From Syngnathus acus (Eukaryota > Chordata > Actinopteri > Syngnathiformes > Syngnathidae), in assembly GCF_901709675.1 (NCBI RefSeq), contig NC_051088.1, forward strand, positions 21,428,693 through 21,492,692: DNA of 64,000 nt. Direction: 5' to 3'. Shown in pieces: positions 1 through 12,557 of this stretch; the first letter of the stretch is position 1; the number at the start of each line of letters is the position of its first letter. The position numbers and the translations under genes are program-made. The notes under the pieces are model-generated. The model was not told the origin of the DNA. It worked only from the letters and a program-made list of their open reading frames with translations, and did no database searches.

Positions 1-416
1 ATGGCTGCTTCTGTATTTGCAGTTGACCATGCGGTGGGATGTGTGAACCCCCCCACCCGCTGGGAGCTAACGCTCATTGATCACCTCCCTTTAGTAAACT
101 GCATTACCATTACCGACGGGAGCTCCAATTAGGCTCATTGTCAATTATAGTAGAAATTAAAAGTAAAAATAAATAAAAGCAACGAACTGGCATCAAACGT
201 GACAAGTAGGAGAGAGTGTGTGAGCCAAATTTAACTCAACCTGCTCCTTCACACCTGAGACCTTGAAACATTACAGCGGAGAAGGGCTAATTGGGCCCAA
301 TTTGGACATTTTCACTTTGCGCTTTTGTTGGATATTAATGGTTGTGTGGCTTTTTTTGGCGTTTAAAATTATTCCAAAAAAATATATATATATACATATA
401 AAAATATATATAAGCC

Positions 417-449
<33 letters not shown>

Positions 450-780
450 CCAATAAATTTGATTTCAATCAAAAGTCAACATAAATACAAATAGCAAAGC
501 TTCTGAGGCCATACAGATATATCTGGCCATGATCTTACATATGCCAACCAGCCTTCTTCCAAAGGCCCACTGTACTTGCAGAGGTTACAGGTCAGGCCTT
601 CCAAACGCTCAACCTCATCATGCAGCAGAGGCAACTTCTCAGGCTCCCTGATAATTAAACACCAAAGGGGGGAGCGCTGCACAGCGGGAAGCCTCAGCTT
701 GTCGCTCCCTGGGGTGAGGAAGAGTTGCCGCTAAAATGGGGAGGCGGAGATGAAGGAGTAAAGTGGGGATAACCTGAAGG
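1..780. other. intergenic, no gene seen
   Basis: Downstream flank of zeb2. Apart from TA and AAT runs (381-449), no coding or repeat signal was recognised. Confidence 0.6.
416..449. repeat. (AAT)n microsatellite
   Basis: Eleven AAT units, preceded by a short TA-rich run at 381-412. Confidence 0.95.
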
Positions 781-855
781 TTAACTCATTCACTGCCAGC
801 TCAGTACAAAGTGTCATTTGACGTCTATTCTCGTCAATGGCACTGAATGAGTTAA
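781..855. mobile_element. palindromic 75-bp miniature element
   Basis: TTAACTCATTCACTGCCA at the left is mirrored by TGGCACTGAATGAGTTAA at the right, with a central GACGTCTATTCTCGTCAATG. Three copies in one window indicate a dispersed miniature repeat. Confidence 0.8.
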
Positions 856-2052
856 CTCCGGGATCTGTGGTGCCGATCACCATCTCCAGGTAGGACATGA
901 CCTTCATCCCTTGCAAGTTGTCCCCATCCAATCGCGGTTGCTCATGTTGATGATCCTTCAAGGATATTAGCAACTAAAACTGGCTCAGTTTGGGCTATTT
1001 TGCTAATAGACAACTAGCATGTCAAAGGGAAGGCTAACATCGATTATAAAATCTCGATTTATCAGATTCTGATGTGTACGTGACATCACATTGAGGAAGT
1101 CTAAGTCAAGCAATGGTTGGCCTTTTTAGGTACTCATATACGTTTGTTCTGAAAAATAGATTCATCATGATGCTAGTTTGTCTGTACTGACCTCCATTAA
1201 AACAAAACAAAAATGTTTTCATGCCAGACACAGGCAGGTGGAACCTAATGGGAAAAGAACAAGGGAGGTACACTAAAATGGCAGTGAAGGTAAAGCCGTC
1301 ACAGCTCAATCAGCTCCATCCTAATTAGCTGTCCCGGCTAATGAACTCCGCGCACTTGTTTATTTGTATGAGGCAAAGAAGCAGAACGGCGAGCGAGTAT
1401 GCCAAAAATCAGCTGACAAAGGCAACGTTGGCCACCATCATGAATCCCCCCCACCCCTCCCTCCATCCCTTCCTCCCTCGAAATGGAACTGCCTGCTTCA
1501 TAAAACTCGCTTAGCAAGACACTGAGACAAAATGGACTGTAAAGTTCGTTAGACGGAAATATTAAAAAAGAATTAAGCTAATGGAGATAAAATTAAAAGA
1601 AATGAGGCAACAAACACAGCCCACCAAGAACGGCATCACCGTGACAGTCGGGATTTCTAATGACAGACCGTAGTTGGTTAAATGGCATGCCGCGCTTAAA
1701 TTTCTTTGAGGAGTAATGATCCGAGGACGCCGCTCGCTCCTCGGGGGGAGAGAAGGAAAGGGGGGGAGGTGACAAGAAGAAAAAATAGTGCCCTAAAGCA
1801 AGGTGGGCTACACATTGAGGCCGCCGAGATACCTACCCGGAAAAACAGCAAAACTTCATCGGGACCGAGGAAAGTTTTCAATGGGTGGAGACGGACGGGC
1901 TCAATTAAATGTTTGCTAGCTAGTTTGCTAGCTTAATCTTCAACAAACCTAAAATGGATTTTTGGATTATGCAAGGAAGCCAGGGTACCTGGAGAAAACT
2001 GTGAGGCAAATCCCGAAAGGGGGAAAAATGGATGATCCAAAATGGTTTCGAA
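856..2052. other. intergenic, no gene seen
   Basis: Unique sequence with short C runs near 1445-1480. Open frames here are short and overlap on both strands, with no homology recognised. Confidence 0.6.
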
Positions 2053-2248
2053 CATGGGTGTCAAAGTCAAGGCCCGGGGGCCAGATACGGCCCGCCACAT
2101 CATTTTATGTGGCCCGCCAAGACAAATTGCACATGGATTTGTGTCAAAACTAAGATTACAAATTGTCTTCACTTTTAAAAAATACAGAAGTTGCTAGCAT
2201 TTTTTTAGCACATAACAGTTTTTACTTTAAATGAGTTTGACACCCCTG
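2053..2248 (+). mobile_element. non-autonomous hAT-type element (copy 1)
   Basis: Begins CATGGGTGTCAAAG, carries GGGGGCCAGATACGGCCCGC and ATCATTTTATGTGGCCCGCC, and ends GTTTGACACCCCTG. Flanks are GTTTCGAA and GTTTAGAA, an 8-bp duplication with one mismatch. Shorter than copy 2 (196 against 282 bp), so it is internally deleted. Confidence 0.85.
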
Positions 2249-5200
2249 GTTTAGAACTTTGGGAATGTTACAGAAACCTTAAGTCATTGTAATCATCATC
2301 ATCAGTCAAACCCAACTTGGTTTCCGGCAGATTTTGTGGCGCGGAACGAGTGAGTTGATATTTTTACCAGCATTGCCGTCACAAGAGGGAGGAAGAAGAC
2401 AAAGCAAGAAGAAGAAGAAAAGATGAGCTTCCCGCCGAGGCTGCCCTCTGCAGTCTCATCGCTACTTTCCCAGTCTCTGTTAAGCAGGCAAAATATATCC
2501 GGCCTCACCAAAACTTTCTGAAACAGGATTTTGGCGCAATAGTGACGGATTAGGCCACTCCAGTTTCAGGATCAAATTGCAATAATTAGGTAGAACATGA
2601 AGCCAAACGACGAGGAACACACACACACGCGGGCAAGTGGAGGCTCGGTTGCAGATTGTGGGAATGAGCGCAATCCCGAATTACTGCCAGGCCTTTTCAG
2701 CGTTCCCGTTAATCTCCTCAAGGAGAAATGCGAGATGACAATGGCACAGCACCTCCAATAATTGGTTCCAACAGGCTTACCGTATTAAAACCTGAAATGA
2801 GTTCTTCCCCTTTTAAGTGTGATCCTTTATTTCAATCCGAGGGAGAAAATTCTGGCTTTGAGAATATTAATAACTCCCCGGCAACATGAAATAAGCCCCG
2901 CCCCCCTCCCCTCTCGCTAAAAGCTGTGTACCTGGCGCTAAAGGTCCTGCCAAGGACGGCCGCTTGAAAGCGTCACTCTCCTCCTCTTGAGCTTCACAAG
3001 TTGCCATCTTGAAGAAGACCTTGAGGCCCCCTTTGTCATCTCCCCTTGAAAAAAAAAAAAGAAAGAAACAAATAGAATTCAGGTCTTTTGATTGGCTATA
3101 GCGAGCGGCTCTTCGGTATCGTGTCAGCCAGAAGTTGTGACTGGAGGGGAGCCCCGGTGCGTCGCGGCGGCGGCGCTCCTGCTTCTGCATGGAAATGAGA
3201 GCGCCAGGTCTTGAGAGGATGTCTGCTAACTTTGTTCCACATCCAACCTTGTTGCAAAATAGAGAACGCAGTTAAAAGTTAATGCGCCGGCTGCTTTGAC
3301 GTGACGGCGACAGGAGCCCGGGCTCGTTACGGCGCTCCTGAAAAGTACACCTATGACTACGGCAACCTTTTGAATGTTTTTGATTACATCTCGCGCGGAA
3401 TATAGCACACAGTAGCGCAATCCGCTCAAGCGTCCCCGGGGAAATTTGCGAGGCCGAGGCAGAAAAGAGCAGATGATACGTTTGGGTTGCCGGATTTTTT
3501 TCCTTTTGCGGCTAGGCGGGAGCAAAAACAAAGTTGCCCTTGTGTTTGGAGCCATATGAGAAGGGCTGATGAGAAGCCGGAGGAAGGAACATTAATAAAA
3601 ACATCAAGCGCGGGCATTTGTTGTTTGCCGTGTGCATCTTTACACAAGCTTGCATCATTACCCATTTGTTTAGTCTGCAGATCAAGCCAAAAATGGTTGT
3701 GATCACCAGGCATCTGAAAAGCTTTTAAGCACTTGATGCCGATAAGCTTTCCCGATAGAAGATCCATGCGTGGGCTTTGAGAAGAAACACCAAGAGTGAC
3801 ATCTGCTAAACCAACTTTGGAGGCATTGTTGCCAGCCGAAATGACTGTTTGCCATCAAGGCAAACATGCAAACTTATTGCATGTTAGCGACTGATTCTGA
3901 AACAGCCTCAGCTGACAATGTTACAATGAGAGTATTTTGACTCAAAGATGATTGCGTGATTGCGAAACGCTTAGCGTGACCTCACAGATGAAGAATCATA
4001 AAACTGTTGGGGAAAAAAAAAAGTTGAGTCACGCAGTGGTGGAAAATGTTTTCAACTGATTTCTCTTGGGTTCATTTTTTTTTTCCGGCTCACTTAAATG
4101 TGGTATCGGAATAGGGGTGTGTAGACTTTCTATACCCTTCGTACCCTTCCCTTGGTGAGGCAATTGTGTCATTTAACAAGTTTTTTCTTTTCTCATTTTT
4201 TTCTTGGGTCCGACCTTAATCTTTTCAAAAAAAATTTTTCATCATTCATTATTTCACAAATATAAAATATATTCCTGTTTTATATAAGGAGAGATTGAGC
4301 TGTTGAAAAATGGGATTTTTTTTCTTGATTTTTTTTCAATTTCTTTTTATCATTCATTATTTCACAAATATGAAATATATTCCTGTTTTATATAAAGAGA
4401 GATTGTTCAGCAATTTCAGAATTTGCAGATTATCTTTGATTCATTTATTTTGATTGATATTCATTACTTGGGTATTTTTTACACTCAATACTATTTTACT
4501 CAAGTATATGTACCACTTTTGGATTTTACTGTAGACAAAATATTCTGAAGTAACAATACGCTGACTTGAGTACATTTTTTCTCTCGGCTCATTTGCAAGC
4601 AGTGTGTGAGCTGTTTGGATTTAGAAGTTTTCTCTGGACTGCTCCCACCTGGCATCTGGCTGCAGCCTTTGTCACCATTTGAAATGAACACAAGTGCATA
4701 TTAACGCCCGGAGAGCAATTAAATGCAAGATGGCGGGACACGCTATCCGTCGCCGTGTGCCAGGTAGGCGATGAGACAGACGCCGGAGGGTAATCGGCCA
4801 TGTTATGTGCAAACAAACACTGAGAATGTAACACGCTCAGGTGCCATCCTCAGCTGTCGCACATCTGAGCTGAGCAAACACGGTAGATGTGATCCTTCCC
4901 CAGGGCGCGTAAAAGGTCTCCACCTCCCCGAACATCAAGCCGCTCGAGCAAGAACAGAAAGCGCAAAGCGTGTGAACACGCCGCGCCGTCAACGGTGGAC
5001 AAAAGCGTCTCCGACGGCGCCGCCGAACGATCCTCCGCCTCTCTTCTTTGTCGAGTGTCGAGGCGGACGGGCCGTCATATCGCATCAGCCCATCGCGGGA
5101 GCAAGATAATATGTCAGATTAAATATGTATGGGCGAATTAGGCCTATCTCCAGTATGGCATCATTTAAATTCAAATCACTTCTCATTATGATGCTTGAGA

Positions 5201-5319
5201 AATCATAGCGGAAAAAAACGTCACGTCAAGCTGAAGTTGAAAGGAAATCGGCCAACCTTCTTCAGTTCCTTCCTTTCACCTCCGTCATTTTGAACCGTTT
5301 GTTGTCATAGCAGGTAGAG
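2249..5319. other. intergenic, no gene seen
   Basis: Mostly unique sequence. Overlapping short frames near 3230-3770 on both strands are not supported by codon pattern or homology. It contains the 4238-4415 duplication. Confidence 0.6.
4238..4415. repeat. two-copy tandem duplication, AT-rich
   Basis: CATTCATTATTTCACAAATA and ATATATTCCTGTTTTATATA occur at about 4240-4300 and again at about 4351-4410, with few differences. Confidence 0.85.
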
Positions 5320-5601
5320 CAGGAGTGTCGAACTTATTTTTGTCGCGGGCCACATCGTAGTCCTAGTTTCCTTCGGAAGGCCATTATGACTGTCAACCCA
5401 ATGTATGAACAGTATAAGCTTCAAACTGACAACTAACTCGTTTTCAAATTAGACTAGTAAAACCTGTTCAAATATTTGAAGATTTTAGATTTGCAATTTT
5501 AGTAATGACACATGAATTTGATACACAATATGTCTTTGCGGGCCACATAAAATGATGTGGTGGGCCGTATCTGGCCCCCAGGCCTTGAGTTTGACACCAA
5601 G
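5320..5601 (-). mobile_element. non-autonomous hAT-type element (copy 2, perfect 8-bp target duplication)
   Basis: The element runs from CAGGAGTGTCGAAC to GTTTGACACCAAG and is flanked on both sides by AGGTAGAG (5312-5319 and 5602-5609). The orientation is opposite to copies 1 and 3, with the GGCCCCCA-type block near the right end. There is no coding capacity. Confidence 0.9.
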
Positions 5602-6399
5602 AGGTAGAGTGTCAGTAAACACTTACGATATCCAAAACAGTTCACGGCAGGTCAACGGCTCAATTGTTTTCCGGCTCAAACTAAACTACTCAACTGACCC
5701 GGTCGGTAAATACGTCGGACCACGCACAGGCACCGTGTCAACAAAACTCGTCGTAACAAAGCGAGGACAGTCGGCGAGAGCGTTTATCCTCCCGGCTGAA
5801 GGTCAAACGGCACGTGTAATAGCTTAATAAGAAAGTCGGCAAACGGCCGCCGGGGGGGTTTTGGCCACGGCTCCTTAAGGTGAGGTATTAGCCCAGCTTA
5901 TTTATTTTCATTTCCGTGGATTTTATTTGCCCCCCCCCCCTCCCCGGTGGTAACATCGGGTCTGATTTCTGCCACGATTCCCTCCTTAATTTTAATTTGC
6001 TTCTTTACAGCCCACCTCCTTTGTTCTTCATCTGCAAAAAAAGAATGCAAGTTGGTCTCAAACAGGAGCACAAGGCGACCGCGGGGAGGACTGTAAACTA
6101 GCTCTGGTTTCCCTTTTCCCCGCTGCTTTGCAATTAATTGATGTACGGCCATGTGCTTATATGATAACGGGAGATTTCTTCCTGAAACAGAGCAACCCCC
6201 CCCCTCCCCTCCTCTTCCCCCAAAGCGCACCTCCCCAACAAGGAAAAAGGGAGGTTAATTAATGCAAGGGGCCGCGTGTTCACAGAGAATCAGTTGACTA
6301 TGCTGCCTGCCACTGCCACCCCCCCCACCCCTCCTTCTCCTCTCCATCACCCCCTTCCCTCCCCAACATCTCAAACCCTGCATCCCCTGCCGCCTTAAG

Positions 6400-6535
6400 A
6401 GCCTTGATTCTTTGCTAATGACCTAGTTCTTTTAATGAGCGGTATTAACCCCTGGCTACAGTCGCCCAGGTCTTAATTGTCAAGCCAGGCTTAAAGGCGC
6501 TCCCTTGCCTATCAGCAGGTAGAGACGGCTCGCTA
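6400..6535. promoter_or_regulatory. candidate conserved non-coding block
   Basis: Unique sequence with TTTTAATGAGCGGTATTAAC, GTCTTAATTGTCAAG and GGCTTAAAGGCG, having several TAAT-type cores and no repeat character. The ZEB2 locus is known to be rich in developmental enhancers. Conservation itself cannot be seen here. Confidence 0.3.
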
Positions 6536-6794
6536 CATTAGCGCGCCTCCTCGCCGGGACCCCGGGACTCGATGATGATGAAAATACATTTCATAAATAC
6601 AGAGGTTGCCGAGGCAACTGACGGCCGGCATAATCAACTATGTTACACTTCCTCTTCTTAGATAGTGATGATCGGCCCACCGCGCCCAATGCTCCCTCAT
6701 CCCATTTCTTATTGAGGACAGCCTCCTACTGTGACCAGCAAGGGAGGATATAGAGAAAAAATAATTAAATACAAAAATTAAAATAAAAAAAACA

Positions 6795-6890
6795 AATATA
6801 TATATATTTATTTTATTTTTATTATATATATGTATATATATATATATTTATTTTATTTTTATTATATATATATAGTATATATATATAATC
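6795..6890. repeat. AT-rich tandem repeat
   Basis: Two copies of a TATATATTTATTTTATTTTT-type unit are separated by TA-rich runs. Confidence 0.9.
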
Positions 6891-8167
6891 CATTGTATCT
6901 GCATAAGAAACCTGCAAACTCATTAGGACGAATTCGTAAAAATTATCTCCAGAGAAAGCAAGCAAGCTGGGTCCCTTCATTTACAGACAATGTGATTAAA
7001 AATTCCCCTTTATGTTGCACCCAAGAGGTATGTTTTAAAATTCAAACACTATTTACTATTAAGCACAATATAAAATAAATCCAATAACGAGATATAGAAA
7101 TATGGACACCCAATTAGCACAAGGATGCCGCGCCTCATGAAACGCTAATGGCTTTAATGAAGAAAAGTCTAAAATAGATTCATTCACCATGAGGCCTGCT
7201 GGCACACTGAGCTTTTATCGCCTGGAAATCAGAGCAATCATCAATAAATTGAACTTTTGATTTTTGGAATGTAACGGGACAGCATTCCCCAATTGCAAAA
7301 AGTCCTCAAAATGAATGACGTGCAGTTTCTTGCACTTTCTGGGGCCAAGGCTCCCTCCCTCCTTCTCGCTTGCCTCCGTTTAGTGCCCTTAAAGGAGCGC
7401 GAGAAGAGATCTACTCGGAGGAAACACCAGGTCGCCAAGAACAGACAGCGCTGGCAGATTATGGTTGACCAAATGTGGGCGTGTGCCGCACCCTCATTGT
7501 GTTCGGAAATGAGTCCATTTCCCATTAGGATGCTGCCGCTCAGCCTCTCCAGCTGCAAGCATTAGCAGCAATAAAGCTCGCTGTCAATCTCCAGGAGGGG
7601 CGGGGAGGGGGCTCGTGCGCGTGACGCTCGACGTGCGTGCGTGCGTGGAAAAGCCTACGGACTGAGCCTGCTCCACCCGTTGACGTGACAGCCCGTCGGT
7701 CAGAGCAGGGGAGGGGGAGACCTTGACCTGAGCTGTCCGCCCGGCATCCAGCCCTGCAGCGCCGGGACCAATATGACAAGGGCAGAGGCAGAGGGAAGGA
7801 CACACATACACACTCGCACGTGCACACTTTTGCCATGGTTGGAAAAGCCTCAAAATGCAACTTTGACTGTAAACCTGTGGGATATTCCGACGCAATTGTT
7901 TGTGTGCCCTCGTAGCCACTTGACTCACGCAGAGCCACAAAACATCTTCATCACTCTCGAGTCATCCTCAAGGTGTTGGCAGGTCATCACTTGAAGCCAG
8001 CTTTTATTTTAATGGCAAGTGGCAGGAGAGGTGACATGCTGCAGGTGCGAAGCTTCCCGCTTTTGATTACCTCATGCGTGCTGCTTTGCATCCACTTTCA
8101 GTTGATTTGTCATCATGCAAACATTAATTATGAATCATTTACTCTGCAAAAATGCTTTTTTTTTTTT

Positions 8168-8650
8168 GATTCAACGCAAAATTAGTCAGTCACGATGGCA
8201 GAGCTGACGTTACTGTTGAAAAGCTGAAATCCAGAAGATTTGGACAAGTTTCCATTAAAGAAAAATATAGTTAAACATTTAATTAATTATAAAAATACAG
8301 ATTAATTGAATCGGTTAGTTTTTCGATTAATCGATGTTTTGATTCAATGCAAATTAGTCAGTAACAATGGCGGATCTGACGTTACTGTTGAAAAGCTGAA
8401 ATCCAGAAGATTTGGACAATTTTCCATTTTTTTTTTAAATACTTAATTATAAAAATATCGATTAATCGAATCGGTTAGTTTATGATTAATCAATGTATTA
8501 ATACGTACATGTCATTTTCATACCGCAATTTTCCATTAAATAATTTATTGAAACATTTAATTAATTATAAAAAGTCTTTATCGATTAATTGAATCGGTTA
8601 GTCTTCGATTAATCGATAAATTCATACGTACATATCATTTTCATACCGCA
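8168..8650. repeat. two and a half tandem copies of a ~173-bp unit
   Basis: Copies start at 8168 and 8341 (GATTCAA.GCAAA.TTAGTCAGT, CTGACGTTACTGTTGAAAAG, AATCCAGAAGATTTGGACAA). A partial third copy runs from about 8526. Each includes ATTAATTGAATCGGTTAGT and CGATTAATCGAT, itself palindromic. Confidence 0.9.
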
Positions 8651-11126
8651 GACATTTTCAGTTGATGTTTACAAAAAAAACCCAAATCATTTCAAAAGTA
8701 AAATCCACAAAAGCAAATTGCTTACATGCTCCATTTTCATCGGGTCTCAGCTAGTGGAGCAAATATTTCTCGGCGTGAACATTTATTCACTTCTTCCGAA
8801 CAGAGTAAAGCAACTTAAGGAACGTTTGAGAATGAGACTCGGCCGCTTTGTGCGCGACATAATAATTCCCGGCGGCAGGCGAAGCCCCAGCGTTGTGCTC
8901 TCCAGAAGCAATGACACTGTACTTTGTGAGCTTGCTCTTCTAAAAGCAATAAAGGAGAATATCCCGCCTGAATGGGACTCCAAGATCCTTCACGGTAAAT
9001 TTAAGGAGGGGAGATCGGCGGATGCCTCAGGAGCCACCAAATGCCTTTCCTTAAGCTCTCGAGGAGGGAGAAGGGCCAAGGAGGACGTTGGGGAGGACCA
9101 TCTTTCTTTTTATCACCCTTTCCTTACTGCCATCCTTTATTCCGCAACCTTTTCATTTCAGTTGGACCAAACCGAGCAAGTGTCCTCATTACCGCCATCA
9201 TCATCATCATGGATGCTGCAATATTGGCCGTCATTTACCCCCCGGGTTATCAGCGCAGGTTACAATCTGTAATCCATGAATGCTCCGGAATAAGAATGGC
9301 CCCTGCGAGTTTTTATTTTTCGGCTCGTTTCTCTTCCTACGCGACCCAATCTTCCTCCTCTTCCTTTTTTTTTGTTGTTGTTGTTGCCCCGCAGGCTTTA
9401 CCGATGCTCCGCGGCCCCGACGTTTATTCCTCCTAATCTCAGCCTCATCTCCAGGCGAGCTGTGACAGATGGTTATAGGCACACAATAGTATTAAGACTT
9501 TTTCCTTTTTCCTCACCCCTCTGCCTGTACCTCTCTCCCCCATCCTGCCCCCCCCACCCCCTCCTCTTCTGTACAACACACAGCGATCAGACGGCCCGGC
9601 CCGAATCCAATGTAGGTAAAGTGGGCATTAAATGCCTCCGCCTGCTTCTGCCTTCCTTCGTTTACGCTCCGAGCCAGAAATGTATTAACTCATCGACTAT
9701 TATTAAACAAGGTATTTCTATAGGTTGGGTGCAAATTTGCAAACACACACGCACACACAGACACACACTGTTAGCGTCTCATAAATACTCCACACTGGTC
9801 TAATTTCAGTTCCACCTTCACTGAAGAGACCATCTGGATGATGGAACGGGCTAAATAAGGAGGGTGAAATTACCTTGCCTGTTCCCTTTTCACACCCCCG
9901 CGACTGTCACTCCTTACCTTTTGAACCACTCCCCAAGGCATTCTGGGGAATTTGACTGATTCCTAGATTTGGAAAATTAGCCTCTTAATGTTGGTTGGGG
10001 CATGTCTCTCAGGTGCCACCCTCAGTGGATTCATTTCCATTTTTCACCTCACTTATGCACGCCTTTAGCCATCGCACAAAGCCCGAGTGGTAGAAGCGTA
10101 ATATATTCAGCTTGCATATTCACCTAAGGCTTCGCTATATTGCCATTTTCATGAATCACCGATATAAAAACAACAACAACAATCGTGGATGGCTAACGTT
10201 GCAGTAAATAGCAACCTTCACACACAAATCAGATCGCTAAGAACAATAAGCGTTGACCAACGGGAGATGTTGAGACACCTTTGTCATCCGAAGTCCAATT
10301 CGCTAACAACACTGAAACTGTTAGAATCATTTTTAAAGTCAGTGTACTCCAAGTAGGGAATTGTTTCCGGGGCATCTTTGTTCACCAACGATGAAATGTA
10401 CGGAATGCACAACATGTCCCCTCCAAGGTTAAGTCCTCGGCTTCATGAGGCACACACCATGAATTGGAACCCTCAGGGAGTGTCGCTAGTATGTCAAAAC
10501 ACGATGAACTGTAAAGTGACAACAAGCACAGCAACTTTGGTTCTTCTGCAATCCAAGACGAAAAAGCGATTGTAGAGTCTAGGGGGGGGGTTGCAGAGGT
10601 CGCAGAGTCGGATGTGGGCCTGGCGGGACTCGGCGAGGATTAACACAAGCGCTGTGCTCAGGACATATGGTATTTGTCATCTCCCACTGGGGAAGAGACT
10701 CTCCCTTGCCCCCCCCACCCCCCATACACACCTCCCTGCCGCCCCCAGAATCATCACATCTCTTTCGAGCTGACTTTCCCTCCCTCTTTCTCTCTCTTCT
10801 TGTCAGGATTTAAAGGCCCGAAGTGCTTTAGATGTTTACTGTGAATTAAACGGTCCTCTTGTACATATGCGCCCACCCCCACTACAACCCCCCCCCCCCT
10901 CTTACATGTGTGTAAATATTGGGTCAATATAATTAGCAAAGAAAAGACTGCTGACACCAATGCACCCATTTTTTTTTTAATGTATGAAATGGTGTTGGGA
11001 CTGTGGGTTGACCCACATCTAACACTTTTGGACTCACGTGTACACTTTTGGTGCAACAATTTAATCCCAGGATTTATGAAATTAAATTTGATGTTCCAAT
11101 AAATAACGATAAAATGTAAGAGCAGT
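8651..11126. other. intergenic, no gene supported
   Basis: Contains a 184-codon plus-strand open frame (8718-9272), the longest in this flank, but without a recognisable domain. C-rich runs lie near 9540-9560, 10708-10720 and 10886-10900, with a short CA-rich run near 9745-9768. Confidence 0.55.
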
Positions 11127-11308
11127 TACCGTATAATTTTTTTTAAATTTTGCGTATAAGCCGCTACTTTTTGCACAAGCTTTGAACCCGGCGCCATATA
11201 TGGAAATGGAACAATAAAACACCTGCGTCTTATAGTCCAGTGCGGCTTATATATGAAGAAACTGGATTTCTCCCTAATTTTAGGTTTATAGTCCAGAAAT
11301 TACTGTAA
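11127..11308. mobile_element. miniature element with TTACCGTA / TACTGTAA ends
   Basis: The ends TTACCGTATAATTTT and AAATTACTGTAA are roughly inverted. Internal motifs GCGTATAAGCCGCTAC and AGTGCGGCTTATATATG are inverted relative to each other, giving a foldback. It resembles short fish DNA elements with 'TATAAGCCGC' motifs. The assignment is by pattern only. Confidence 0.6.
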
Positions 11309-11326
11309 CCTTATTTTTGCACGTCC

Positions 11327-11397
11327 TTAACTCATTCACTGCCAACCCAGTTAATTTCTTTGACGTCTATAACCATCAATGGAACTGAATGAGTAAA
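11327..11397. mobile_element. palindromic 71-bp miniature element
   Basis: Same family as 781-855, with the core TTGACGTCTATAACCATCAA and the ends TTAACTCATTCACTGCCA and GGAACTGAATGAGTAAA. The right arm has diverged. Confidence 0.75.
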
Positions 11398-12352
11398 TAG
11401 CAAGGTTGCATCCAAAATGCATCTGTTCTCTAATGACCTCCGTTTATTAGTTGAGAAAGCAAAATAGTGTGCATCAATAGAGTGAAACGTTTTTTTTTTG
11501 TGTGTGAGCGTGCCCATCACTCTATTAAGAGCAGGTACAAAAAGAGCCACACGAGAGCAGCACCTTGTTGCAGGCGCTCCTCTATTGTGCCAGGAATCAA
11601 AACAAGTCATTTACGAGTTTATTATTGTTCGCAGCTTGATCAGCAGCATGTCGTAGCGGCGGCAGCTTAAAAAAAAGGAAGGCTCTGGTGGGAGCCTGCC
11701 AAAATAGACCCTCATTCAGCGCAGCTAGCGTGTGAAAATACCAGCCCACCTCATATTTCACAGCCAGAACGAGCGCTTTGCCGAGAGGGCCCGGTGATGA
11801 ATTACACCAAAGCGCCTTCCTTATGGGAAATGTGGACGGTGCGGGAGAAAGAAGCGGGGAATGAGCTCCAGCGACAAATTGCCTTCACTGCCAGTTAGGC
11901 CGTCTTGCTTTCTTCTTAGCGGCTTGTCAGGCGAAGGTGGTCGGGGGCTTTATTGTGTTAGGTGGAGGTTATTTTGTCTTGTGTTAGACATTTGAAAAAT
12001 CCCTTCAGGTGGTAGAATCTGCGCATCTGGGGCCGCCTGAGCGGGAATTCCAGCGCCTCGGGAGTGAAAGCGAGCCACGCTAGACTAAAAAAACCCCTCT
12101 TAGATGATGATTCGCCCCATCAGCTTTGTCGATACCTGTTAGCAGCAGCAAGCAGACGGCGGGCCGGAGGCCAGATCGGCTACCCGGCCGCTTGGAATGT
12201 TGCCAGCTTGAATCTTTGGGATGAGTTCAGCGGGAATCAGCGTATGGCGTTTTTACATCCCGCGGGTCGGAGCGTCAGCGAAAGCCCAAGGCCACGAGGG
12301 GCGAGCGAGAAGGAGACAGGCAAAGCTTCTGACCACCGAGCACATCCCCTGT

Positions 12353-12470
12353 GACCTTTGCTGTCTTCATATGCGTTTCCATGAGATAAACACCAACCTA
12401 AAAAAAAAATATTTTTTGTTTTTAGGTTGGTGTTTGTATAACGGAAGCACACAGGAAGACAGCAAAGGTC
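12353..12470. repeat. inverted repeat, 48-bp arms with 22-bp loop
   Basis: Left arm 12353-12400 (GACCTTTGCTGTCTTCATAT to CACCAACCTA) and right arm 12423-12470 (TAGGTTGGTGTTT to AGCAAAGGTC) pair at about 40 of 48 positions. The loop is an A/T run. Confidence 0.9.
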
Positions 12471-12557
12471 AAAGGTAAAAAAAAAAGTTTCTTTTTTAAA
12501 ATGTTTTCACCGAAGCTTTCCTCTCAGGCTCGTTTGTATCATCAACCTAAAAAAAAT

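Larger units (their letters stand above)
5602..8167. other. intergenic, no gene seen
   Basis: C-rich blocks (5930-5945, 6194-6240, 6310-6370), an AT-rich tandem (6795-6890) and a candidate regulatory block at 6400-6535. No gene was recognised. Confidence 0.6.

Noticed and set aside
8960-9000. LHGKF motif reminiscent of the GTDC1 C-terminus, the usual vertebrate neighbour of ZEB2
   Set aside because: Only five residues match, with no surrounding similarity; taken as coincidence.
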